DNA from: JAWKNZ01 sp041391425
GTDB lineage: Bacteria; Bdellovibrionota_B; Oligoflexia; Oligoflexales; JAWKNZ01
Direction of reading: 5' to 3'
Length of the DNA: 64,000 bases
Assembly: GCA_041391425.1 (NCBI GenBank)
Contig: JAWKNZ010000009.1
Coordinates: forward strand, 172,412 to 236,411
Translations under genes and position numbers: made by a program
In this document: in pieces, positions 45,843 through 55,784 of the stretch
Numbering within the stretch: the stretch's first letter is position 1
Layout of the letters: every line of letters begins with the position of its first letter
The notes under the pieces: generated by a model
Seen by the model: the letters and a program-made list of their open reading frames with translations, nothing else
Database searches by the model: none
What the model was told of the DNA's origin: nothing

Positions 45843-47849
45843 TCAACCAGCTAATTTGTTAATTGGAATTTCGCTCTCTGGAAGGTTTTCATTAAATAAA
45901 TCAATTAAAGCATTTACTACTATAGGGTCGTACCATCCTCTAATAACAGATTTTTTTATTTCATCGAGGGCTGCTGCTCGATCCCATTTTTCTCTATATG
46001 GCCGCCAGGATGTTAAAGCGTCATATGCGTCGGCGACAGCTATAATACGAGATCCAAGAGGTATCTGTTCTCCTTTTAATCCATTAGGATAACCTCCACC
46101 ATTAATACGCTCGTGAGAATGACGGATAATAGAAAAAATGTTGTCTGATTTGTATCCCATACTTTTTAAAATTCGAATACTTTCGACAGGATGTTTTTGT
46201 ACTTCTAATATCTCGTTGTTACTTAAGTTTCCTTTTCGATTGAGTATATGGTGAGATATAATCTCTTTGCCGAAATCGGCAGCAAAGCCGGCAATAAGGA
46301 TGTCAATATTTTCTTTATCATATACGTTTAATTTACTCGCCATCGCATAGGCTAATAAAGCTACGGCATTTGAGTGGCCTATACTACCATCAATAGCTTC
46401 TACTTTTAAGGAAAATCTTTGCGGTATTTCTATACTTTGTAGCATAGGTTTGAATTTTTTGTAAAGTTTTGGAGGTATTTTATTAGGATCATTTAGAGAG
46501 TCCTTTATACCTATAACTTTAAAGGCTTTTAAAGATTTTTTTCTACCCTTTACTTTTATGGTTCTTTTTTGTTCCTTGCTTATGACCATATCAGCCATAG
46601 CTAATTTATACATAGGTTCATTTGGTTGTAATGCAATGGCATTTTGCAATGCTTGATAAGCTAAATCTTCTTCCGCTATTTGCATATATAATTCACTGAG
46701 TTCCTTGAGTATGGTAGCGCGGATAGGTATGGTTTCTGTTTTTAACAGTTCTTGAGTAAGTTGATCTACTTGATCTCTAATTGTTTGCTCTTTCTTATAC
46801 TCTTGAGTTGTTAATTGATAGTTACAAGTATTAATAAATCTTTTTACCCCTTCATATGTATATTCGTCTATAATTATTTCTCCAGGAGGGCATTGATTTT
46901 CTAATCTGGACGCTATATTAACAACATCGCCAATACTGGTGTATGATTGTCGTTGGGAGCCTATGAGTCCTGTAATTGCAGAACCAGATGCAATTCCAAT
47001 TTTGATTTCCCATGGTAGATTAATAGTGCGCATTTTATCCTGCATTTCTAATCCACTTAATACCGCAAGTAATCGGTAATGTTCATGATCGATCGGTGCT
47101 CCGAATTCAGCCATAATCCCATCACCTAGAAATTTGTCGATATGTGCATGATAATCTAATAAAATAGGCTCCATTTTATGAATATTGGTTTAGGTCTTTA
47201 ACAACAATGTCTCTACGGTTAAGATTACTCTGAGTATGATGTAAACCTACTAAATCGAAACTTTCTTACACTAATTGATTTCTATTTCATGGCAGCCTCA
47301 TCCGTAGCAGCCCCACCAGATGAGTCCATAGTTGGTAAAACTGTTCACTCTACGCACTTACAGTTTTAGAGAACTCTGGTGCGTTTTGAATTTTCTAGCT
47401 CTTCTATATAACCAGATACATGGATAGGTCGTTGAATACTTTTGTAGTTCTTTATTTGCCTGATTTAATTCGATTTGTTTGTTCTGTGTTTTATTTAGTT
47501 AGACACCAATCAAGAGTGATTAATTTTTTCATGCTGTTTACCAACGACAATATAGCTAACGTAGAAAACTTGCCATACTATTGGTGTGATACCATCGTTT
47601 AGTTTATGCTTGCGAAATTTGAACAGGTCTAAAACTACATATATAAAATACCAGTAAAGTGCAAATACAGCGCCAAATGCTGATTTCTTTGCTACCAAGA
47701 TAGTATCTGTAAAGAATGATGGGAAGGAAGTAAAATTAAAAATGCTAATTTTGTTCTATTAGATGATTAACTTTCTGAGTAAAAACTACGAATAGAATAT
47801 TTAAAAAAATTGTTAAAATTTTATTGAAATATTTGTATGATTTATCCAT
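45843..47849 (-). pseudogene. Decayed membrane sensor: TM region - coiled coil - class III cyclase - HD-GYP
   Basis: The intact part (45843-47174, 443 residues) holds the second half of a class III cyclase (KFLGDGIMAEFGAP, TSIGDVVNIASRLE), a helical linker and an HD-GYP domain. Going 5', the gene continues in other frames: FDLVGL and RRDIVVKDLNQY (first cyclase half), MDSSGGAATDEAAMK (47329), a signalling coiled coil (QIELNQANKELQKYS, about 47433-47480), two or three membrane helices (FALYWYFIYVVLDLF) and a likely original ATG at 47849 (MDKSYKYFNKILTIFLNI). At least four frame breaks or stops separate these pieces. The HD-GYP domain is itself degenerate (AADFGKE for LHDIGK, SHERINGGGYP). It looks like a dying gene whose 3' half might still be made. 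Confidence 0.7.
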
Positions 47850-48213
47850 TAAAAGCTCGATTCACTTTGAATAGGGGCTTGTATTTATATGTAATATATT
47901 GTCTATAAGCCTTATCGGATTTAGCCTTTGGGTAAAATTAGATTGAATTTAGGTAACTGATATCGGTTGTAAAGAAAGTATACAAAATGTAGATATAATA
48001 GGTATTTTGCTTATTTATTAACTTGCCTGCTAAGGAAGATTTTTAATTAACATCCTGTTTATTAATAAATATTAAACATAAGAATAACTGGTTTGGTCTT
48101 GCTCTTAGCGACAGCGAGGTGTCCTTTTTTGGGAAATCTACAATCTTCTCTCTATTCATATAGAATTTGAAATTTCGAAGCTGAGTCGAGTGGAAATTGA
48201 AAGGTTGTTGGCT
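47850..48213. other. Gene-free stretch upstream of the barrel protein
   Basis: About 360 AT-rich bases between the decayed cyclase gene and the next outer-membrane gene. No gene, hairpin or repeat that I can support. Confidence 0.4.
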
Positions 48214-49614
48214 ATGAAAGTTCGTTTTAAAATTTGGTTGTCGTTGATTGGCCTCTGGTGCTTGTTTACGACTCCTTCATTTTCTGCTGATATTCTTCCG
48301 TTAGCTAGTTTTGAGCCTGGTGCAAAAGCTAAAACTTCGAATCCAAAGTTACTTGACAAGGGTCAGGTTAAGTTAGGTATCGGGTTTGATGGTTCTGATT
48401 TAATTCGCTTAGAGTATGATGAAGATAATGATAGAAATGTCGAATTTGGCAGTGGGCATCAAAGCCGTTATAGTATGTCTATCGGTGTTTTAAGGAATTT
48501 GGAATTAGGATTGAGTATTAGAGGAACTACTGAAATCGTAAGTAAATATTCAGTTCGTGATAGACTTTTTTCTGATTCTTTTACGTATCAAGAAGTGGAT
48601 GGTAAGAAAATAATTAAAGAAACTGCTTATGCTGGTAGTATTGCTTTTGCTAAGTTAGGATTGCTTGATCACAAAGGTTTTAATGTCTCTTTGATGCCCT
48701 TTGTCGAGGAAGGCATGGGAGAAAAGGGATTATATACTTTAACGAGAGCACGTAAAGGTAGAGCGGGATGGTTGGCGTTATTAGGTTATGTGAATGAGAG
48801 CCTTGGTGAAATCACATTGAACTTGGGTATGCGTTATCAAGAACCTCATGTGTTCACTGGTAACTTTATACGTAATGAGATGCTGGGAAGTCTATATATT
48901 CAAGGAAATCTTCATAAGAATTTCTCTGTATTTTCATCCGTTGGAGCTCGACGTTTGTTGATTGCTCCCGTTGATGAAAAAAATGCTAAAGGTAAGCCTA
49001 TTTATAAGAAGAATGATAGTGGTAATGTACTTGGGGGTGTTAATATCTCCTTTGGCTCTAATATGTTGTCTCTATATGGTGGATCATCTCTTAAAAATCT
49101 GGATGGTTATGGAAATCCTCAAAACATATATGGAATGTCTCTTTCTACGCAGATAGGTCCTTTTGATCAAAATAGAAGCAAGAGCGGAGCATTATCTAGC
49201 AAGGCAAAATCTAAATATAAATCAAATCGCATTAGTAAAGAGCCTTCCGGAGAAAAAGACTACGAAGAAATGAATGGAGTTGTTGGTCCGTCTTCTTTTG
49301 AATCTGGTTCACAAGATGACTTTTCACGACTTAGAGAAAAAATGAAAAGGCAACATGCGAGTGGCCGTTCTGCTTATTCAGAGCAGGAAGAAGTTGAAAT
49401 GGAATTAGCCAAAATTAGAATGGCAGAGGAAAAAATAGAAGCTGTAAAAGCAAAGAAAAAGTTATTGCAAGAGCAGCTTAAACATAAAGCTCGTACTGAG
49501 CAATCTGCAAAACTTAAAAAACGTCAGCGCTCTGTGCGTCGAAATATTCAGGACTCATTGGATAGCGAGTATTCTATTACTGTTGATGATACTACATGGA
49601 ATGGTTTAGATTGA
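48214..49614 (+). CDS. Outer-membrane barrel protein with long C-terminal coiled coil
   Basis: A 466-residue exported protein. ATG 48214 gives a good signal peptide (FKIWLSLIGLWCLFTTPSFSA); an in-frame GTG 8 codons earlier is less likely. Residues 35-320 alternate as in a beta-barrel (RYSMSIGVLRNLELGLSIRG, NVLGGVNISFGSNMLSLYGG). Then comes a Ser/Lys-rich linker and about 80 residues of charged coiled coil (EVEMELAKIRMAEEKIEAVK onward). The C-terminal tail SITVDDTTWNGLD is not a barrel strand. A tail of this kind could reach periplasmic partners. No family recognised. Confidence 0.7.
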   Translation: MKVRFKIWLSLIGLWCLFTTPSFSADILPLASFEPGAKAKTSNPKLLDKGQVKLGIGFDGSDLIRLEYDEDNDRNVEFGSGHQSRYSMSIGVLRNLELGLSIRGTTEIVSKYSVRDRLFSDSFTYQEVDGKKIIKETAYAGSIAFAKLGLLDHKGFNVSLMPFVEEGMGEKGLYTLTRARKGRAGWLALLGYVNESLGEITLNLGMRYQEPHVFTGNFIRNEMLGSLYIQGNLHKNFSVFSSVGARRLLIAPVDEKNAKGKPIYKKNDSGNVLGGVNISFGSNMLSLYGGSSLKNLDGYGNPQNIYGMSLSTQIGPFDQNRSKSGALSSKAKSKYKSNRISKEPSGEKDYEEMNGVVGPSSFESGSQDDFSRLREKMKRQHASGRSAYSEQEEVEMELAKIRMAEEKIEAVKAKKKLLQEQLKHKARTEQSAKLKKRQRSVRRNIQDSLDSEYSITVDDTTWNGLD

Positions 49615-49654
49615 TAATTAACACTAGGTTATTTGTTTTAAATTAAAAAGGGTT

Positions 49655-49795
49655 GAATATTTGTAACTATTCAGTGTATTTTTTATCCGATCGATTCAAA
49701 GCTCCACTGCCCGTCATCCTGAGTGAAACGAAGGATGACGATGTATCAAAGCGACATATTGAAGGGAAAAGACATGAATAGTTACGAATATTTTT
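49655..49795. repeat. Nested palindrome element (family D, one copy in window)
   Basis: Outer arms AATATTTGTAACTATTCA (49656-49673) and its complement with one mismatch (49775-49792) enclose an inner perfect stem GTCATCCT / AGGATGAC (49713-49720, 49732-49739) with an 11-base loop. The inner part resembles the CATCCTGAGCGAAGCGAAGG-type palindromes common in many bacterial genomes. It lies between the barrel gene and the DUF547 remnant. Confidence 0.7.
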
Positions 49796-49834
49796 AGTTT
49801 AGAATTAGATAAGGCTTTCCATAAATTTAATGTG

Positions 49835-50729
49835 ATGCTTAAGGGAATGAATCTTTTTAAGTTGTCATTGCTACTTTTATTTACATCAACTGCGAATGGG
49901 CAATCTTATTGATCCAGATACAGATCTCTGGCAGTCATTGTTGACGTCTTATGTCAAAAGTAATGGCGGTGTCGATTATATTGGTTTCAAAAAGAACATG
50001 CCAGCTTGATAGATTTATCCAAACATATGCTGCCATAAAGCCTAAAGCTATGACTGAAAATAGAAGAAGGCATTATATATCAATATATATAATGCGATGA
50101 TGATTAAGAATATTTTGAGATACGCAGCAAGCAAAAAATAATATAAATAGTAGTGAATTTTTACAGTTGAAAATTAACGATATTAAGATTCCTGGTGGTA
50201 ACATATGGAATGGTGAGTATCAAATTAATATGGCAGGCTATAAGGTCACTCTTGATCAGATAGAACATGGATTGATTCGAGGAGAAAGTTCGGTGAATTA
50301 AAACTATTGAGCGTAGTAAAATTAGACCCTCGTATTCATGCAGCGGTTAATTCGTGCGGCTTTAAGTTGTCCACGAATAAGGGAGATTGCCTACACAGAG
50401 GAGAATGGATCAGCTACTCGATGAAAATATTAAAGCATATGTATCTAGTGAGGAACATTTTCATAAAATATCTGACAATAAGCTTTTTGCCAATTCAATC
50501 GTGTTTGGTATTATTCTGATTTTGATGATTTTGCTCAAAAATTCTTTGAAATTGAAAGGTGCAGGTAGTTATCTTGCGAGTTTTCTTAAAGCCGGAGACA
50601 AAAGACTGGCTTGGAAGAAAGCATCTTGTAACTAATTTTGATGATCGCAATAAGATTAGTTTAAGATTAAGCAGTGCTTTTGAATTTGATTATAATTGGA
50701 AAATAAATGATATCAGAAACAAAAAATAA
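49835..50729 (+). pseudogene. DUF547 family protein, decayed by many frameshifts
   Basis: Reading across frames recovers a whole DUF547 protein: signal peptide (FKLSLLLLFTSTANGQS), DPDTDLWQSLLTSYVKS followed by GGVDYIGFKK, INIYNAMMIKNILRY, the DQIEHGLIRG motif, KLLSVVKLDPRIHAAVN, ALSCPRIREIAYTEEN and the C-terminal FEFDYNWKIND. At least five frame changes and several stops lie between these blocks, too many for sequencing error alone. DUF547 proteins are exported and of unknown function. No intact part is long enough to be useful. Confidence 0.8.
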
Positions 50730-50845
50730 TATCTTTTATGTTTGCTTTTAAAATCTCTAGCTGTTAACCTTTGTATAAAGGAGGATCTTTATACCGGACA
50801 ATATCTACTTTTCTTCATTGTAAGAGTAGTGCTACTGTTTATATT

Positions 50846-51022
50846 AGAGTGCGTTGACGTTTCATTTTCGTAGCGAGACAAATACTTGAAAGTCGCAGTT
50901 AGGAAGGGTTTCAAAATTACCGGAGGTGTACTAGATGTACATTGAGGATAATTTTTGAAACCCTGACAACGTTGTGACTCAAGGGTTTAGTTTCCGTAGT
51001 AGGAAACGTCAACACGCCCTAG
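50846..51022 (+). repeat. Palindromic repeat family B, copy 3
   Basis: About 177 bp, same arms, inner stem and core as the copies at 3311 and 6301, with a few small deletions (GCGAGACAAA for GCGAGAGACAAA; a shortened right arm, AGGAAACGTC). The core GTGTACTAGATGTACATTGAG is at 50926-50946. It sits directly upstream of a decayed amidohydrolase gene whose frame runs into it. Confidence 0.9.
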
Positions 51023-51073
51023 TTAAAGTATATTGCGTATCTTTATTAAGTTTTTTTAAAAGCCTTTACCTTA

Positions 51074-52363
51074 TGCTGGTCGATGTATTTCAAAATATGA
51101 ATGGTCAATTTTGCTTTAAAAATGTCGACGTTATTGTTGGTGACGGACAAGTTTTTAAGAAATGTTATTTAGCAATTGACGAAAAAAAAATATCTTATAT
51201 TGACGATAAACCTCCTCTATGGTTGCAAAACAATCCTCAAAATATTGTCGATGGAAATGGCTATTTGGTTATTCCTGGACTGATCAATGCTCATACGCAT
51301 GCAGCAATGGGTTTTTTTCGTGATTTAGGGCATCAAAGACAAAGTATGATAGAATCTTTTCTTTTTCCTGCAGAAAAATCTTTGTATCCTGAATTGATCG
51401 AACCTCTCACATGGTCTTTTATCTATGGAAGCTTATTGAGTGGTGTTACTTGCATTGTCGATCATTATTACTTTTCTAAAGGGGTCGGAACAGCTCTTGA
51501 AAAAATTGGTATGCGGGGTGTTTTAGGTGAGACTGTAGCAGATATTGGAGGTGCTTTTCCTGGAGAAGATTCGCTAAATAGAGCCTTAGAGGACTTAGAA
51601 AGTTGGAATTTTTCTGAAAGGATTAAACCTGCGATTGCTCCTCATGCGGCAGACACTGTTTCAGATAAACTGCTGAAAAAATTATCAAAATAGCAAAGAA
51701 GGAAAATCTGCCAATACATATGCATCTTTCCTCAGACATTGGGTGAAAGAAAGCGAGTTAAAAAAATATGCATTATCACCAGTCGAGCTTGCGGCAAAAT
51801 GTGGGCTGCTGGTCCTAATACTTTAGCTGTTCATCTAGTTTCTGCTGATGACAACGATATAGAACTGCTTCATCAAACTGGCACCGGGATTGGATATTGC
51901 CCTTCTTCTCAAATTATTTATGAAGCCTTCTCCTATTGGAAAGCTAGCAAAAAACCTAAAATTTCCCTCGGGACAGACTGTCCAGCATCTAATGATAGTG
52001 CCGATTTGCTTACCGGAAGCAAAGTTTTCAGCACTTTTAAATCTTTATCAAAAGGTAGAAGCAGTTCATTGTGATCCCCTATAGAAACCATAAAGCTGAT
52101 GTGCAAGAATCCTGCTGAGACATTTGCATTAGATGAGATTTGTGGAACCCTTGAAGTAGGGAAGTCATGGATATGGTTTTTTTGAAGATCTTTTCTATGT
52201 TACCAATGGAGGATTTACATACCAATCTCTACCTTTATATGAATACATCGTACGTCCGCCATGTGATGGTAGAAGGTCAGTGGATTTGTATGACCGCAAC
52301 CGTCAATATATCTTATCAGGATATGCTTGGATCATATGAAGAAGCAGTAAAAGTAATAAAGTG
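51074..52363 (+). pseudogene. Amidohydrolase (chlorohydrolase / SAH deaminase-like), decayed
   Basis: The first 200 residues are in one frame: NVDVIVGDGQVFKKCY, the metal motif GLINAHTHAAMGFFRD and IAPHAADTVSDK. The rest is recovered from other frames: IHMHLSSDIG, KYALSPVELAAKCGLL, NTLAVHLVSADDNDIELL, SLGTDCPASNDSADLL and a C-terminal beta-strand region (YVRHVMVEGQWICM). These are the ordered zinc-ligand motifs of the Atz/TRZ/MtaD family, cytoplasmic enzymes acting on aminated or chlorinated rings such as S-adenosylhomocysteine. At least four frame changes mean that no full enzyme is made. The original start may be ATG 51074 or 51098; repeat B lies just upstream. Confidence 0.8.
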
Positions 52364-52584
52364 AAAAGGTTTTTTTCCAAAAATCTTAGTGGTCTTAGGT
52401 TAATAATCGTTTTTAATCCAAAATTGGGAAAACTCTGAATAGGTCCTATTGTTTGTAACATCCATCCAGTATAATCCCAAACGGACTCTTGCTCCTCCTT
52501 GTTTTAAAAACTAGCGTAATGACAACTGGTGCTTCCAGTATTTTCTTCTAGTGGGTGTCGTAGTGTCCATTAGTCCGAGTGGTT

Positions 52585-53186
52585 TTAAAATCTATTCCTT
52601 ACTTCTATCAATGCATTTGAGTTTACCATAAAACTATATCGAGGAGTTCCTTTAAAATGTTGTAATTTTAAGCCAGCATTAAAGCAAAGATAATCTTGAT
52701 CAATATTTTGATAGTTTTTGCTGTACGAGTTACATCGATTTATTGCATCATTATATTCCACTGAGGCATTTGTTTGTAAGTCAAAGTAGCAGGCACACCG
52801 AGAACGAGTAACGATCCTTACTTCTGCTCGAGTTACCATTGTTGAATATCAGCTTTAAGGTTTGTTTCTCCATAGAGAGCTGTATATTCATTTCGTAATT
52901 TATTTATTGGATTATAAGGGCCGAAGGCAAGTGCAAATCCACTTCCATCAGTCCGACATTCTTTAGCCCAGTAGGTACGGAGTCCTTTATTTATCATTGA
53001 CCTTATGCTTTCTTCGACTTCTTCATATGCAGCGCTTTTACTGAATTGACGATTTAATCGAATGACGTTGCTGGAAAACTGACTCATAACCTTAATACCG
53101 ATACCAACTAAGGCTATCGCGATGATAGTTCCAAGTATTGAAAATCCATCTGTAGATGAAGCTAATGATTTTTTTTGTTCTGGCAT
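52585..53186 (-). CDS. Prepilin-like protein, probably frameshifted
   Basis: ATG 53186 gives MPEQKKSLASSTDG followed by FSILGTIIAIALVGIGIKVM, a type III (prepilin peptidase) leader and hydrophobic helix, without the usual Glu5. The frame ends at 52833; a second frame (ATG 52839, overlapping ATGGTAA) continues to 52585 with a cysteine-containing C-terminal domain (RCACYFDLQTNAS, NRCNSYSKNY). I read these as one protein of about 200 residues with a one-base break, but two overlapping genes are possible. It is likely a minor pilin or pseudopilin; it follows another membrane-anchored gene by 23 bases. Confidence 0.6.
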
Positions 53187-53209
53187 TATTATACCTAATC
53201 TAAGTAAAA

Positions 53210-54367
53210 TCAAGGTGTTAATAGCTTGGTTTTCGCTGATACGCACTTACCATCTTCGTATGAATAAACATATTTATAATTTACTCCATTCTCTGTTGTA
53301 TAATATGGATCTGGGCAGGTTGGTGCCGGATTTGTGCTATTGTATGTATTTGTGGAAGGCACATTTGGGCATCCTGCTGCAGACATTTTTTCGTTGGCAT
53401 CGGTAATGATGACATAACTTTGGCATGACCAAGATTTTTGAGCATTATTGGCCGTTCCAAACTTAAGATAATAAATGGGACTACACTTTGTTGCATCCCA
53501 ATTAATAGGCATGTATCCTTCCCAAACCGTATCCATTGCTAGTACACGAGCATCAGGATATGGCCGTGTCATTACTACGTTACCATTGAGATCGCTTATT
53601 CTATCCCAAACACTTTGTACTACCACAGAAACAGGAATTTGTGATGTTGTTGACTGCACATAAAGAGAACTATCAGGAATAATACTGCATCTGGGTTCTG
53701 GCACTGGGATAAACATTCTAATTTTTCTGTGTGCGATCAATTGGCCACCTACGGATAATCCCAGATGGATATTATATGCCAGAGGATAGTCGTCACTGGA
53801 GCAGTCAATTCCTTCAATGGTTGCAACCAAATCAAACTTGTCCGAAGTCGGATAGTTATCGGCAGAAGTAAAAAACCCCGCAGCCACTTGATGGAAGCGG
53901 TGGTTATCGATAGTGGTAACAAATGCAGGGGGAGCTGCATTTATTATTTCACGGTTGTAATTTATGTTTTCAAGGTAAAAATGCCAATCAGTATAAGAGG
54001 GACCACGATATTGATTGGCGTTAATTGCGAGTCGATTTATAAAGCCTTGTTTTATAAACGGGCTTTGGTCAATACGAGTCCAGCTGTTGTGGGTTCTGAT
54101 AAATTTTAGATTGCTCAGCTGGCAACCATAAGGCTCCGGTGCTATATATGGACAAGAATCCGGATTTGTAGGCTTGCATTCCATTGAAGAGTCTTGAAGG
54201 AGTGTGTAGAGGAAACCAGAGGCTGTATCTAATGCAACCTGAGAGCTACGACTTTCTTGTACAACTTTTCTCAAAGAAACGCTGTTTCTTTGAATGAGGT
54301 ATGCAATATGTGTCATTCCTAGTAAAAATGATAAGAATATAAGACCTTTTAACACAGCTTCACCCAC
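53210..54367 (-). CDS. Membrane-anchored exported protein, pilus-associated (PilW/PilX-like position)
   Basis: A 385-residue protein starting at GTG, with one N-terminal helix (LIFLSFLLGMTHIAYLI) and a helical stretch (RKVVQESRSSQVALDTASGF) as in pilin-like proteins, but no clear G-F prepilin site. The large C-terminal domain is beta-rich with paired cysteines (CKPTNPDSCPY, CSPIYYL, SWSCQSY, GCPNVPS). It precedes a prepilin-like gene by 23 bases on the same strand, so the two probably act together at the cell surface. No family recognised. Confidence 0.6.
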   Translation of the reverse strand: MGEAVLKGLIFLSFLLGMTHIAYLIQRNSVSLRKVVQESRSSQVALDTASGFLYTLLQDSSMECKPTNPDSCPYIAPEPYGCQLSNLKFIRTHNSWTRIDQSPFIKQGFINRLAINANQYRGPSYTDWHFYLENINYNREIINAAPPAFVTTIDNHRFHQVAAGFFTSADNYPTSDKFDLVATIEGIDCSSDDYPLAYNIHLGLSVGGQLIAHRKIRMFIPVPEPRCSIIPDSSLYVQSTTSQIPVSVVVQSVWDRISDLNGNVVMTRPYPDARVLAMDTVWEGYMPINWDATKCSPIYYLKFGTANNAQKSWSCQSYVIITDANEKMSAAGCPNVPSTNTYNSTNPAPTCPDPYYTTENGVNYKYVYSYEDGKCVSAKTKLLTP

Positions 54368-54765
54368 ATAAAGTTAGTATGCCGTATAGACTAAAACTTT
54401 CAGCCCATATTATTTACTAGCTCGTTATTTGAGAGCGAAAACGTTAGTTTTTTTTTATTTTTTGTATGAAATTTTTCTTTTGATTTAAATCTCTTACTTA
54501 ATTCGTTGCTTATGTTCTGTGCTGGGCTTGCTAATTTGCTTTGGTTTTTCAGTATTATATGATGCTTCCTCTAATCTTTGTAGCTATTTGGCTTTGTTTC
54601 TTATGAGGGATAAATTTGTATGTGAATTGTATTAAATGAACAAGGCCTTAGGGAGTGGGTGGTCTTAGTGATTGAAAGGACTGTTTCCCTTGAGTAGGGA
54701 CATATTTGCTTCTCTATTTATAGTGAGCATTGAAGCGTACCTGCTTTATATTTGATTTCATGTTT
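54368..54765. other. Gene-free stretch between pilin-like genes
   Basis: About 400 bases, AT-rich, no coding-like frame that I trust. A short CCCTTGAGTAGGG hairpin lies near 54690-54702. Probably the promoter region of the two genes downstream on the minus strand. Confidence 0.4.
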
Positions 54766-55449
54766 TTAAGGATTTTCTTCTAAAGTTATTTGGCTGGAGT
54801 TGTAAGGAGCGATGCCTCCAAGAAATAAGCCTTTTTTTCTCATTAATAATTGTTTGCTTAGGTTCGAGAAATAAAATGATTCCGAAAGGATATAGGGAAT
54901 TTTTGAGTCAAAAATGCATACTCTTGCTGAAATGGAATTATGTTTTATTGTTTCGCTTGGGTATCTAAAGATTTCATTGTTACTGCTATCTTGTAGCAAA
55001 ATAGTATAAACCGAAGGAAATGCACAGCTTTCAAAACAAAATGACGACGGTATTGATTTTCCGAGGTAATAGTTAGCTCTTTTTGCTAAGTGCGAGCTGC
55101 TATCAACATTAGTACAACTGGATGTTAATGTATATCTTGTTGCTCCATTGCGGTCTACGAAAGAAATTGACTTGCACAGTTTGGGTGTAGACGAGTCGCT
55201 TGGTGTATTGCAATTCGAACTTACTACGTGATCTACCTTATCTCTAATTTTTCTCAATTTTACCTCGATTAAGGATAATTCACTATCGATTTCCGTTCTT
55301 TGTTTTAGGTTTTTTACGACTGATGTGGTCCGCTTTGAGAGTACTGCGACGACTAAAGCTAAGGCGGAAATAATACTGATGCTGACTAATATAGCCATTA
55401 GTGAATAGCCATGACAATCCTGTATTATATTTCTATTATACTCTTTCAA
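54766..55449 (-). CDS. Prepilin-like (minor pseudopilin) protein
   Basis: A 227-residue protein starting at TTG. The leader MKEYNRNIIQDCHG is followed by YSLMAILVSISIISALALVV, a class III signal and assembly helix; residue 5 of the mature form is Ala rather than Glu, as in some minor pilins. The soluble domain has several cysteines (SNCNTPSDSS, FCFESCAFP) likely to form disulfides. It is on the same strand as the pair at 52585-54367 but 400 bases apart. Type IV pilus or type II secretion is possible. Confidence 0.6.
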   Translation of the reverse strand: MKEYNRNIIQDCHGYSLMAILVSISIISALALVVAVLSKRTTSVVKNLKQRTEIDSELSLIEVKLRKIRDKVDHVVSSNCNTPSDSSTPKLCKSISFVDRNGATRYTLTSSCTNVDSSSHLAKRANYYLGKSIPSSFCFESCAFPSVYTILLQDSSNNEIFRYPSETIKHNSISARVCIFDSKIPYILSESFYFSNLSKQLLMRKKGLFLGGIAPYNSSQITLEENP

Positions 55450-55784
55450 ATTTTTCTCAATATTTATAGTACGCCAATTATTCGGCTTTTGCTATTTTGT
55501 TGTTTCTCTGTCCACAATTTCTATTCAACATTAGAATCTCGACCCCAATACTTTATAAGATTCGAATTAGCGACACATAAACTTTAGAAGCCTTTTAAAT
55601 TGCTTATTATTTCACATAGTTAATGCTGCTAATTTGAATTGAATTTTTGGTTTATAATATTTTTTTCTTTTTGATTCTTTTAACCGTCTGAAAATATAAT
55701 ATAAATTATTTAGTGTTAATGTTTTGTAAAATACGCCGATGGAGCTTTTAAAGATAACGTGTTGTAATATAAGGAATGGATTGG
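55450..55784. other. Divergent gap between prepilin-like gene and LamG lipoprotein
   Basis: About 335 AT-rich bases that must hold both promoters. No gene or clear operator is visible. Confidence 0.4.

Noticed and set aside
49344..49370. MKRQHA peptide in the barrel protein resembling the peptide read from repeat B
   Set aside because: The DNA match to repeat B is only partial and the surrounding sequence is native coiled coil, so it is chance.
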